Assembly (NCBI GenBank): GCA_964633355.1
Contig: CAZWGO010000011.1
Coordinates: forward strand, 1 to 64,000
From: Micavibrio_B sp964633355
GTDB taxonomy: Bacteria > Pseudomonadota > Alphaproteobacteria > Micavibrionales > Micavibrionaceae
Direction of reading: 5' to 3'
Length of the DNA: 64,000 nucleotides
Part shown: positions 1-7,583 of the stretch, piece after piece
Layout of the letters: each line of letters opens with the position of its first letter
Position numbering within the stretch: the stretch's first letter is position 1
The notes under the pieces: generated by a model
Databases searched by the model: none
Seen by the model: only the letters and a program-made list of their open reading frames with translations
Told to the model about the DNA's origin: nothing
Position numbers and translations under genes: made by a program

Positions 1-7
1 TGAAAAG

Positions 8-84
8 TGGCGACCCCGGCAGGAATCGAACCTGCAACCCCCTGCTTAGAAGGCAAGTGCTCTATCCAGTTGAGCTACGGAACC
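8..84 (-). tRNA. tRNA-Arg (anticodon UCU)
   Basis: A complete cloverleaf reads on the minus strand, with the anticodon loop CTTCTAA (anticodon UCU, decoding AGA), a GCAGG/CCTGC T-stem and an encoded 3' CCA (TGG at 8-10 on the plus strand). The acceptor stem GGTTCCG/CGGGGTC contains three consecutive G-U or U-G wobble pairs, which is unusual for this stem. The gene begins 4 nt after the stop of the complex I subunit gene, so the two may be co-transcribed. Confidence 0.95.
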
Positions 85-88
85 GTAT

Positions 89-406
89 TCAGGCCTTCCC
101 GCCGATTTCTGAGATCTCGTCCGGGATATACTTGAAGTTATCGACATAGTTACGGGGCTTGACGATCCTGTCTTGCACCGGAAGGACTGTATAAGCCCAA
201 CCCTTGCCGACTGCAAATGCAATTGCGTCTTCGGCAGTGGCGAATTTTAATTTTACCTGATTGAGCGTATCACCCGACGCCGTCCACCCCATCAGGGTTT
301 CGGGTCCGCGCGCGGTTTCCAGCTCATATTCCAAAACCCAGCCGCCGACGCGGCCCCGGCCTGATTGCATGACATTTCTGGAAGGTGAGTAAATCTTGAC
401 GTTCAT
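89..406 (-). CDS. NADH-ubiquinone oxidoreductase NDUFS4-family subunit (ETC complex I accessory subunit)
   Basis: This 105-residue protein matches the bacterial NDUFS4 / ETC complex I conserved-region family, the small peripheral subunit kept by alphaproteobacteria and mitochondria near the NADH-binding arm. Visible signatures are the N-terminal VKIYSPSRNVMQSG, the central GGWVLEYE and the GWTASGDTLNQVKLKF block followed by the EDAIAFAVGKGWAY segment. Length is normal for the family. It lies alone rather than in a nuo operon, which is common for this subunit in alphaproteobacteria. A tRNA-Arg gene follows after 4 nt. The role is known from family membership; assembly into complex I is inferred. 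Confidence 0.9.
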   Translation of the reverse strand: MNVKIYSPSRNVMQSGRGRVGGWVLEYELETARGPETLMGWTASGDTLNQVKLKFATAEDAIAFAVGKGWAYTVLPVQDRIVKPRNYVDNFKYIPDEISEIGGKA

Positions 407-440
407 AGGATGGTTTTAGCGGAAAAGAGTTAACTTGTCA

Positions 441-1082
441 CTACCAGCGAAATAGCCTTTTAGCGAGGAAACCAACGCCGATACCGCAAATAAGGAAAGG
501 GAGAAAATTGATGAAATAGGCTTTGCCGACGGTTTCGAATGGACAGATCAGCCGCATGCCGATCCAGCCGAAAGACGCCACCGCCAAAACAGCATTAATG
601 GCGAGCAATCTCGGGCGTACGGTCGCCCCGCGTTTGATCAGGACAAGGACGAGCGCCGCCGGCACACCGGCCATGAGCATCATGTCCATCCAGCAATGGC
701 TGAACCAGTCGGATGGCACGACGCCGAAACCCTCGACGCCAAAGCGCACCAGCATCCAGATCATATGAACGGCGAACAAAGTTGACGGAACCGAGTATAG
801 CCACTCCCTGCCCCGGCTATCAGGAACGGACAGCATAAAGGTCACGACAGAGGCCGTAATGCCCGTGGCGAATGATAGAATTATTTCATAGAGAAAATGA
901 TGATGGGACAAACGCTCCGCATTATCCATCTGCGGCGCAACGAACAGTGCGACGGAAACGACATAGGAAATGACGATCACCATCCATAACAGGCTGCGCC
1001 ATAGCGGATTACCGAGACGATTGCAGGGCTTCAGACCGCAGCATAAATCGTCGATGGTTTTATTTATATCTTTATCACTCAT
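441..1082 (-). CDS. NrsF/DUF1109-family anti-sigma factor, membrane protein
   Basis: A 213-residue, six-segment membrane protein with a short cytosolic N-terminus containing a Cys-Cys pair (DLCCGLKPC) and the hydrophobic pattern of DUF1109/NrsF proteins. In Caulobacter and relatives these hold a group IV sigma factor at the inner membrane and release it on chromate, cadmium or oxidative stress. Its start codon overlaps the stop of the sigma factor gene in an ATGA quadruplet (1079-1082), so the pair is translationally coupled. Pairing with an ECF sigma factor supports the call. The inducing signal here cannot be read from sequence. Confidence 0.85.
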   Translation of the reverse strand: MSDKDINKTIDDLCCGLKPCNRLGNPLWRSLLWMVIVISYVVSVALFVAPQMDNAERLSHHHFLYEIILSFATGITASVVTFMLSVPDSRGREWLYSVPSTLFAVHMIWMLVRFGVEGFGVVPSDWFSHCWMDMMLMAGVPAALVLVLIKRGATVRPRLLAINAVLAVASFGWIGMRLICPFETVGKAYFINFLPFLICGIGVGFLAKRLFRW

Positions 1083-1615
1083 CCAAGTTTCTCTTTTAAT
1101 TTCTGTAGGCTCCGGTGAACAGATACTTTGACCGCCGAGACCGACATGCCGGTTTTATCGGCAACCTCCTTGGCGGAATAGCCTTTCATTTTTACAAGGT
1201 CGAAAACTTCGCGTTGTTTGGGCGCCAAAGTCGTCAGCGCTTTTTCGATATCCTTATATTCGCCCTGATGACCGTCAAAAGTTACATCTTGCAGGTCAAG
1301 TTCTTCTAACGGGGCAGACATGTTATCCCGCGCTGCATAATGGCTGCGTAAATAATCGGTACGGCGGAAATTTAAAATCGCCATCAGCCATGGCATAAAA
1401 GGCCGTGATGGATCATAGGTGCTCATCGCCTTGTGAACCGACAGCAAAACTTCCTGTGTGATATCCTCGGCCTGATCCTTACGCGACAAGGATTTCATCA
1501 GGATGCGCTGGATAAAAGGCGCAATTTCAGTCAAGAGCTGGCGATACGATGTCTGATCGCCCGTCTGGGCGTCCGTCATAAGTTTCTGCCAACGCTCTGC
1601 GTCTGTTCTTGCCAT
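1079..1615 (-). CDS. ECF (group IV) RNA polymerase sigma factor, SigF/ECF16-like
   Basis: This 178-residue protein has the two-domain ECF layout. Sigma-2, about residues 25-95, carries the core-binding motif DQAEDITQEVLLSVHK and the RPFMPWLMAILNFRRTDYLR segment that reads the -10. Sigma-4, about residues 120-175, has LTTLAPKQREVFDLVKMKGYSAKEVA followed by the helix-turn-helix MSVSAVKVSVHRSL. It is translationally coupled to the DUF1109 anti-sigma gene, as in the Caulobacter SigF-NrsF pair. It should direct a stress regulon and probably its own operon. No convincing cognate promoter could be assigned nearby. Confidence 0.9.
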   Translation of the reverse strand: MARTDAERWQKLMTDAQTGDQTSYRQLLTEIAPFIQRILMKSLSRKDQAEDITQEVLLSVHKAMSTYDPSRPFMPWLMAILNFRRTDYLRSHYAARDNMSAPLEELDLQDVTFDGHQGEYKDIEKALTTLAPKQREVFDLVKMKGYSAKEVADKTGMSVSAVKVSVHRSLQKLKEKLG

Positions 1616-1663
1616 GGGAGCTTTATATTAAAAAAGCTTGGCCAAGACACTTAAAAGTTACGA

Positions 1664-2002
1664 TCAGGCAGAGATTTGTGAATTATCGTTTTGGATCGAC
1701 ACACGGATGGTTTCAGCCGGAAGCGACCATTCGCCTTTACTAAATGCCTCAACTTCGTCCGCCAGCAAGCTTTCAAACTCGCATCTACGCGGCATAAAGG
1801 TTTCGACATAGAATTTACCACCGGCAAACATACGGTCCAAAACCCTCTCCGATGCAGATATGAGGATATCCGTGCAATCCTGATTGAGCGGCAAGTCCTT
1901 AATAAGGCGGAAATTAACCATGTGGAATAATATGACATCCAAAGGCAGGTTATGACGCTTGCTTTTGATATCGACGACTTTACAGGCCTGTTGTCCGCTC
2001 AT
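1664..2002 (-). CDS. hypothetical protein, paralogue of the 3879-4235 gene
   Basis: This 112-residue soluble protein belongs to no family I recognise. A GAGGG ribosome-binding site sits 4-5 nt before the ATG. Its C-terminal half aligns by eye with the protein at 3879-4235. Shared blocks are LPL-x-DCTD, a hydrophobic/charged helix ending in (F/Y)-x-GGK, a LLAD block, and a final stretch with an R/K-x-DN-x-Q pattern. The two genes flank the secreted 556-residue protein at 2203-3873, and this gene diverges from it. It may be a regulator or partner of that protein, but no DNA-binding motif is visible. Confidence 0.6.
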   Translation of the reverse strand: MSGQQACKVVDIKSKRHNLPLDVILFHMVNFRLIKDLPLNQDCTDILISASERVLDRMFAGGKFYVETFMPRRCEFESLLADEVEAFSKGEWSLPAETIRVSIQNDNSQISA

Positions 2003-2050
2003 AATCCCTCACATCTCTATTATTTTTGCATCATCCATTTGTGCCTTTTG

Positions 2051-2065
2051 TGACAGATTCTGTCA
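2051..2065. promoter_or_regulatory. Inverted repeat, candidate operator
   Basis: The 15-bp sequence TGACAGATTCTGTCA is a perfect palindrome with 7-bp arms around one central base. It lies in the divergent intergenic region between the small gene ending at 2002 and the secreted-protein gene starting at 2203. Position and symmetry suit a dimeric regulator controlling both genes. No identity can be given to the factor. Confidence 0.45.
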
Positions 2066-2202
2066 ACAAATATGTCTAAAATAAGACTTATTTTTAAAAA
2101 TCATTATAAATCAATGGTTTAAATTGCCACAATTACGCCATTATTTCTTGCGCTGCACTATTTGTTATGTTAACAATTGATTAATGAACAAGGAGGTGTG
2201 AT

Positions 2203-3873
2203 ATGAAAAAAACTTGGAAAAAATGGGCGATGGCCGCCGCAGCTATGTTTGGCGGTGCCACAATGGCAACAACAGCACAGGCTGAACAAGCCCCGGTAAG
2301 CGACTACGAATTGAGCGATTCTGCCGTTTCGAATTTCAGCCCTATTTCAGTTACGAATTCCAAAACAAGCTTAAGCAGCTATGCCGTTGCTGATAAAACT
2401 GCCAAGCCAGGTTTTGGTTTAAGTGCCCAGACACTTGAAGACATATCCCAAATGGCAAAAGTGGAAACCGCGTCATCTAATGCCTATTCCGCAAAGCCCA
2501 TTGCCAAAAGCCTGAATATATCTGCGACCGCCCCTACTTCTGACTATGCCCGCCTGAAGACTACACCGCAGGAGCCCTCTTCTACAGCGCATACCCAAAC
2601 CGTCGGCCCGATGAAAATCCCCGCCTATACAATCAGCCATATTCCTGACGATTTTAAATTGATGGGCAAGAAAATGGAAACAGGCTCGGGTTTTAAATTG
2701 CCTGCGCCATATACCGTTACTCAACCCGAAAGCACTGGACTAAAATTATCCGGTAATGTGGCTGCCAATGATGCAAGCCAGAATTCCATCCACGATAACT
2801 ACCGCCTTGATAGAACCAAAATTGAATCGGCTGGACTTAAACTGCCTTCACCTACATCTGCACAAAATATACAGCCACTCCCTTTAAAGGCCTCTTTTGA
2901 AAATCTTTCTGGTTCCCGCCTGAATTTTCCAGCAACGCCGTCAGACACTCTTTCGCAATATGCTCCTATGAGCCAAAAACCCGAGAAAAATAAATGGAAT
3001 GAGCGCCTGAAGTATACCGCCCCGCCTGCAATGGGAAAATCAATTTCTGAATCAGCTCAAAAAATTCAAACTGCTCCAAGCAAATGCTCCATTAATTTTA
3101 CCAAAGGAATGGATGCTCACTATAAAAAAGGGCAATCTGATCAAAGAGGCGATCACAAGGCAGCAGAAATAACTCTTCGCTGTAACAATACGATAGCTGA
3201 TCTACATCTGGGTATAAGTACGCCACAATATATAAAACGCTCGGACAGCCGCGATACAAGCATTCTAGCCGCCAGCTATGGACGCATTATCCCGTTATCG
3301 GAAAAAACTGAATTGGAAGTTACCGGGCGCGTTGGCATTGTGAACGGTTTGGCCAAGACAACCATGGGCGCGATTGTTAACGCAATGCATAAAATGCAAG
3401 GAATGGGGGCATCCCGGGTCTCGGAAGATACTGGCACTCGCCCATTAGCAGGAATAACATTCCGTGCCGACCACACGGAGAATGTAGCAAAACTTTCCAA
3501 ACACAAGCTTGCCGCGACCTTTACCCAATATTCAGTGCTGGGGACAGATAAAATCGAAGCAGGCGCGGCAGCAACCGTTTCCTTGATTTCAGGAGGAGCA
3601 AAGCCTTTAAAACCAAATATTCAAGGCCTGCCAAATCAGATTAATTCTGGCAGCGGTGTTTATTTAACAGGAATGGTAAGCGGTATCGCTTATGATCTTG
3701 CCACCCACTCCCAAGGCACTAAACATGTGAGATTCACAACAGGCGTAGGAGTTCAAAAAGACTTTGGCAAAGTTGTGCTTGGCTTCGATGCCACTCTTTC
3801 ACGAAGCCCCGAGATTAACGGAGGTTACAAGCCGATAAGCCAGATAGGTCTACACCTTGGTGTAAAATTCTAA
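2203..3873 (+). CDS. secreted protein with repeat-rich N-terminal half and C-terminal outer-membrane beta-barrel-like domain
   Basis: This 556-residue protein begins with a clear Sec signal peptide (positive MKKTWKKW, hydrophobic core, likely cleavage after TAQA). A strong AGGAGGTG site precedes the ATG. Residues about 30-290 are Ser/Thr/Pro-rich and low in complexity, with recurring motifs of the type G-x-G-(F/L)-K-L-P-x-P. From about residue 300 the sequence changes to alternating hydrophobic/polar strands and ends in GLHLGVKF. A terminal Phe with alternating hydrophobics resembles the C-terminal beta-signal recognised by the BAM complex. I infer an autotransporter-like surface protein; the family is not recognised and the passenger function is unknown. 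Confidence 0.75.
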   Translation: MKKTWKKWAMAAAAMFGGATMATTAQAEQAPVSDYELSDSAVSNFSPISVTNSKTSLSSYAVADKTAKPGFGLSAQTLEDISQMAKVETASSNAYSAKPIAKSLNISATAPTSDYARLKTTPQEPSSTAHTQTVGPMKIPAYTISHIPDDFKLMGKKMETGSGFKLPAPYTVTQPESTGLKLSGNVAANDASQNSIHDNYRLDRTKIESAGLKLPSPTSAQNIQPLPLKASFENLSGSRLNFPATPSDTLSQYAPMSQKPEKNKWNERLKYTAPPAMGKSISESAQKIQTAPSKCSINFTKGMDAHYKKGQSDQRGDHKAAEITLRCNNTIADLHLGISTPQYIKRSDSRDTSILAASYGRIIPLSEKTELEVTGRVGIVNGLAKTTMGAIVNAMHKMQGMGASRVSEDTGTRPLAGITFRADHTENVAKLSKHKLAATFTQYSVLGTDKIEAGAAATVSLISGGAKPLKPNIQGLPNQINSGSGVYLTGMVSGIAYDLATHSQGTKHVRFTTGVGVQKDFGKVVLGFDATLSRSPEINGGYKPISQIGLHLGVKF

Positions 3874-3878
3874 AGAGC

Positions 3879-4235
3879 CTAATTCGGAAAAGGTGCAGGC
3901 GCAGACAAAAGAGCACCTGTTTGAGCATCATTATCCGCGCGAATTTTGATTTGATGTTCGGGCTTAATCTGAGCTTTCCAGTTATTCTGGTCGGCCAGTA
4001 ATTCGGAAAAATTCTGTTCAAAACCTTTGATATTGTTCAGCGTCTGGAAATAGACTTTACCGCCATAGGTTTTGTCGATTGCCTGTTGTCCGACAATTTT
4101 AATTACGTCGGTACAATCGCCGAGCGGCAGCTTTAATTTCTGCGTATCGATAAGAGGGAATATATCTTCAACGCGCAGAGCATAACGGGCCTCGTTTATG
4201 GAAATGACTTGACCGAAAGGTTTTCTTAAATTCAT
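3879..4235 (-). CDS. hypothetical protein, paralogue of the 1664-2002 gene
   Basis: A small soluble protein of 118 residues from the ATG at 4235. A GTG six bases upstream (4239-4241) would overlap the GAGGTG ribosome-binding site, while the ATG sits 5 nt beyond it, so the ATG is preferred. It shares the DCTD motif, the GGKVYF-like segment and the LLAD block with the 1664-2002 gene. It converges on the secreted-protein gene, with its stop 5 bp from that gene's stop. Function unknown. Confidence 0.6.
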   Translation of the reverse strand: MNLRKPFGQVISINEARYALRVEDIFPLIDTQKLKLPLGDCTDVIKIVGQQAIDKTYGGKVYFQTLNNIKGFEQNFSELLADQNNWKAQIKPEHQIKIRADNDAQTGALLSAPAPFPN

Positions 4236-4314
4236 CCGCACACCTCATTTTTTATGATCGTTTTTTAAAATGGTAACATGACCGCAAAACGAGTCAATGA
4301 GGGGAATTTAGAAA

Positions 4315-4391
4315 TGGTCGGAGCGGAGAGATTCGAACTCCCGGCCCTCTGCTCCCAAAGCAGATGCGCTACCAGACTGCGCTACGCTCCG
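4315..4391 (-). tRNA. tRNA-Pro (anticodon UGG)
   Basis: A complete minus-strand cloverleaf has acceptor stem CGGAGCG/CGCTCCG, anticodon stem TCTGC/GCAGA with loop TTTGGGA (anticodon UGG), a normal TTCGAAT T-loop and an encoded CCA. Confidence 0.96.
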
Positions 4392-4419
4392 ACGTCTTGA
4401 GAAAGGGGTTCTAGCATGA

Positions 4420-4935
4420 TTATTTGGATTTGGGCAAGGACTTTGACTCAGGTTTTTCCGCCTTTTTAATCAAAGGGTGAATAACGCGATCTCCGGCCTT
4501 GATTCCGCGCTTTTTGGCCTCACCGCCATTGATTTCCAACGCTGCCACGATAGGCACACCGGATGAGATAATTTTTAGATCGTGAGGCCGCGCCTCGGCA
4601 ATTTTGACGATTTTGCCGCCTCTTTCGATGAAAATGATATCGAGCGGAATCAGCGTGTTTTTCATCCAGAAATTCTGCGCTGTTTCATATTTGAAAACGA
4701 ATAACATGCCGGAATCCTTGGCCATGGATTTTCGGAACATCAATCCCTTCTCGCGCTCGACATCGTCATCGGCGATTTCAATAGAGAAAATCTGCTTCGT
4801 CTTCTTAGTTTGAACAACAAGCTTTTCTTGTGCCTGCTTATTCATCCCCCCTCCTTTATCCTCCCCCCTTGCAAGGGGGGAGGTCAGGTGGGGGGTAATA
4901 AATATAGCAAGAATCAAAAATAGTTTTCTAATCAT
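4420..4935 (-). CDS. DUF192 family protein, exported
   Basis: This 171-residue protein has the DUF192 core from about residue 38 to 150: the EREKGLMFRKSM block, DSGMLFVF, the FWMKNTLIPLDIIFI signature and a C-terminal hydrophobic beta region. DUF192 proteins are small, mostly exported, beta-rich proteins of unknown biochemical role. The N-terminus is a hydrophobic signal segment (MIRKLFLILAIFI). The next 17 residues are encoded by a G/C palindromic repeat (4846-4895) that has entered the reading frame, so the signal peptidase region is repeat-derived. The ORF overlaps the upstream hydrolase stop by ATGA (4932-4935). A downstream ATG after the repeat would give a leaderless protein. Confidence 0.85.
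   Translation of the reverse strand: MIRKLFLILAIFITPHLTSPLARGEDKGGGMNKQAQEKLVVQTKKTKQIFSIEIADDDVEREKGLMFRKSMAKDSGMLFVFKYETAQNFWMKNTLIPLDIIFIERGGKIVKIAEARPHDLKIISSGVPIVAALEINGGEAKKRGIKAGDRVIHPLIKKAEKPESKSLPKSK
4846..4895. repeat. palindromic repeat inside the DUF192 coding sequence
   Basis: A 24-bp perfect palindrome (4860-4883, CCTCCCCCCTTG and its complement) is flanked by CCCCCC on one side and GGGGGG on the other. It is read in frame by the DUF192 gene as repeat-typical residues (SPLARGEDKGGG). The structure, a hairpin plus outlying half-sites, resembles the CCCTCTCCC-type ends seen elsewhere in the window. Confidence 0.75.
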
Positions 4936-5753
4936 GGGAAATGCTTCTTCAGAAAATCATCGACGACTTTACCGGCGCCGTGGTTATAAATATTGATATG
5001 ATCGGCCTGAGGAAAAACATGAATAATTTTAGGTTCGTTAGCGGCATCAGCTAGAGCCTGGCCAAATTTTATCGGGGCAACGTTGTCTTTGCCTGCCAAA
5101 AGAAAGAGAATGGGCATTTTGACATCCTTGATCTTATCGACATTCGGAAATTTATTTTTCATCAATTTTTCAGCGAAGGGAATATAGGGATAATGATAAG
5201 CTCCAACAGAGGACAGTTTATCGAATGTAACTTCCAAAATGAGCGCGGAAATTACCGGATGATGTTTTGCAACATCTACAGCCACGCCACTCCCTATTGA
5301 TGCCCCATAAACAACTATAGGATTATCTTTAAGCTCCGGATTAGACTTGATCCAGTTTAAATAGGCATTACCATCGAGATATAAATTTGTCTCACTAGGC
5401 GTTCCAGGATTTCCGCCATAGCCTCTGTACTCGGCAAGAAGTAAACCGTAACCTTCGTTATTTACCAGATCGCGAAACTTCGCTGCTTCCCATGCAGGAT
5501 GACTGGCATTACCATGAAACTCTAAGATAATAGGCTTGCTCTTTTGAGGAGCAAGATAATAACCTTTAATCTTCAAACCGTCCGCTGTCTCAACTTCTTG
5601 CTGCTCAAAGCCTTTGATAATCGAAAAATCGATGGCTGAGAGTTCAGGAGGAAAATAAACCATCTTGTTCTGCATAAAATATAAGAACACGATCCACAAA
5701 AGGAAGAATCCAAAAAATCCTAATAAAAATTTAAGCGTGAAAATAAGATTCAT
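4932..5753 (-). CDS. alpha/beta hydrolase, BEM46/ABHD13-like, membrane-anchored
   Basis: This 273-residue protein has an N-terminal transmembrane anchor (about residues 5-27) and an alpha/beta-hydrolase fold. The oxyanion strand is EFHGNASH, the nucleophile elbow GASIGSG (Ser), the acid lies in LAGKDNVAP and the His in ADHINIYN. This matches the BEM46/YfhR group of serine hydrolases, whose substrates are largely unknown. Its start overlaps the exporter stop as TAATG, and its stop overlaps the DUF192 start. The three genes therefore form one minus-strand operon. Confidence 0.85.
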   Translation of the reverse strand: MNLIFTLKFLLGFFGFFLLWIVFLYFMQNKMVYFPPELSAIDFSIIKGFEQQEVETADGLKIKGYYLAPQKSKPIILEFHGNASHPAWEAAKFRDLVNNEGYGLLLAEYRGYGGNPGTPSETNLYLDGNAYLNWIKSNPELKDNPIVVYGASIGSGVAVDVAKHHPVISALILEVTFDKLSSVGAYHYPYIPFAEKLMKNKFPNVDKIKDVKMPILFLLAGKDNVAPIKFGQALADAANEPKIIHVFPQADHINIYNHGAGKVVDDFLKKHFP

Positions 5754-7531
5754 TAAATCTCACTACCGGCTTTGGCCGAATTATACATCCGCGTATAGAT
5801 ACCATTCTTTAAAAGCAATTCATCGTGACGCCCCTGCTCGGCGATTGCCCCGCGATCAAGCACCAAAATCTGGTCGGCACTTTGAATGGTCGATAGGCGG
5901 TGCGCGATGACAATCGTCGTGCGGTCTTTCTCTAACTCGCGCAAGGATTGCTGGATCAATCGCTCAGATTCATTATCGAGCGCAGATGTCGCTTCATCGA
6001 GCAGCAGGATCGGCGCGTTACGCAATATGGCGCGGGCGAGCGCGATACGTTGTTTCTGCCCGCCGGACAGGCGCACGCCGTTCTCGCCGACCAGAGTCAT
6101 GAAACCTGCCGGCATGCGCGTGATAAAGTCATGCGCCGCCGCTTTGCGTGCCGCTTCTTCTATCTGCTCCATGCTCGCATTCTGTGTGCCATAGGCGATA
6201 TTGGCGGCCAGCGTATCGTCGAAGATGGTGATATCCTGCGATACAAGTGCCATCTCGTGACGCAAGCTTGGAATTTTAATGTCGCGCAGATCGATGCCGT
6301 CGATTTTTACCGCGCCGCTATCCGGTTCGTAAAAGCGCAGCAGCAAATTCAGAATTGTCGATTTACCGCCGCCGCTTGGACCAACGAGCGCCGTCACTTT
6401 TCCAGCCGGTGCAATAAAGGAAATACCATTCAGCGCCTTATCCGACGTTTCTTCATAAGAGAAAAAGACTTCATCGAAACGAACTTCAGGTAATGTGAGT
6501 TGCAGCAATTTTGCCTCAGGCTTTTCAAGAATACCCGGTTTGAGATCGAGCATCTCCAGCACTCTCTCCGCTGCGCCAAGTCCTAGTTGCAGCGAATTAT
6601 TGAGCTTGGCGAGTTTCTTCATCGGCTCATAAGCAAGGCCAAAAGACGCGATAAAAGAGATCAATCCGCCCGGAGTTAGATTACCTTGCGCGATTTGATA
6701 ACCGCCATAAACGATGATGCCGAATGTCACAAAACCGACCAGCGTTTCATTGATCGGCGTTGAAAGATTGCCGACGCGCACGGCCTTAATATTAAGTTCG
6801 CGCACGCTCATAACGGCGATACCGGCCTTATGGCGTTCGTAATCTTCCATACCGAAAGCCTTGACCTGACGAATACCTTGAAAAATCTGCGTCAACACGC
6901 CCATTAAATGCGCGGTTTGCGCCTGCATGTTCTTGGAGATTTTGCGTAGGCGTCTTCCGAGAATATATACAAGTCCGGACGCCAAAGGGAAAACAGTCAG
7001 GCATATAAGGGTCAGTTTCCAGTCCTGCATCAGCATAACGCCGAGCAGGAATAAAAGCGTCAGCAGGTTATTACCGATGCCTGTCATCGTATCAGACACG
7101 GCCGCCCGCATAACATTGACATCGTTGGTCACGCGACTGACCAAATGGCCGCTCGGATTGTCATGAAAGAATTTCAGATCGAGCGTCATAAAATGGGAAA
7201 ACACATCTTTTTGAATATCGGCAACGATCGACTGACTGACCTTATTCATCCGTGTCGTATGAAGATAAGTCGCCGCCCCGCGCACGATAAAAGACGCCAT
7301 AATCATAAGACCAAGCGGAATGACGACATTTAAGGTTTCAGGATTTTTCTGAACTCCGATCATGGCCTTATCGAGGATCGGCTGGAGAAGCTTGGCAAAA
7401 GACGCCGTTGCGGCAGCGGCAGTAAGCATGAAAATCATGGCGATGCCGATCTGACCCAGATACGGTTTCGTATATTTTTTGAGAAGCCGGCTCAGTATTT
7501 GCCAGCTGGATTTTTGGGCAGGTTTAGTCAT
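5753..7531 (-). CDS. ABC exporter, fused permease/ATPase (MsbA-like)
   Basis: A half-transporter of 592 residues from the ATG at 7531 (MTKPAQKSSW). In-frame sequence further upstream derives from an intergenic repeat and is not native. Six transmembrane helices occupy about residues 20-310, followed by an ATPase domain with Walker A GPSGGGKST, Q-loop VSQDITIF, signature LSGGQKQR, Walker B ILLLDEATSALD and the H-loop IAHRLST. The family exports lipids or drugs as homodimers. MsbA-type lipid A-core flipping is the likely role, but specificity is inferred. It forms an operon with the downstream hydrolase and DUF192 genes. Confidence 0.88.
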   Translation of the reverse strand: MTKPAQKSSWQILSRLLKKYTKPYLGQIGIAMIFMLTAAAATASFAKLLQPILDKAMIGVQKNPETLNVVIPLGLMIMASFIVRGAATYLHTTRMNKVSQSIVADIQKDVFSHFMTLDLKFFHDNPSGHLVSRVTNDVNVMRAAVSDTMTGIGNNLLTLLFLLGVMLMQDWKLTLICLTVFPLASGLVYILGRRLRKISKNMQAQTAHLMGVLTQIFQGIRQVKAFGMEDYERHKAGIAVMSVRELNIKAVRVGNLSTPINETLVGFVTFGIIVYGGYQIAQGNLTPGGLISFIASFGLAYEPMKKLAKLNNSLQLGLGAAERVLEMLDLKPGILEKPEAKLLQLTLPEVRFDEVFFSYEETSDKALNGISFIAPAGKVTALVGPSGGGKSTILNLLLRFYEPDSGAVKIDGIDLRDIKIPSLRHEMALVSQDITIFDDTLAANIAYGTQNASMEQIEEAARKAAAHDFITRMPAGFMTLVGENGVRLSGGQKQRIALARAILRNAPILLLDEATSALDNESERLIQQSLRELEKDRTTIVIAHRLSTIQSADQILVLDRGAIAEQGRHDELLLKNGIYTRMYNSAKAGSEI

Positions 7532-7552
7532 GAGAGGCAATATAACCGCACT

Positions 7553-7577
7553 GTCATTCCTGCGAAAGCCGTAATCT
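7553..7577. repeat. partial GTCATTCC-type palindromic repeat
   Basis: The left half of the dispersed GTCAT-hairpin repeat (GTCATTCCTGCGAAAGCC) sits between the exporter start and the end of the HAD-IIA gene. No right half is seen, so it looks like a decayed copy. Confidence 0.55.
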
Positions 7578-7583
7578 TGCTTT

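Noticed and set aside
1616..1663. GTAAC-containing sequence as autoregulatory promoter of the ECF sigma factor
   Set aside because: A GTAACT is present, but no matching -10 at the expected spacing could be found, and no second copy occurs upstream of neighbouring genes.
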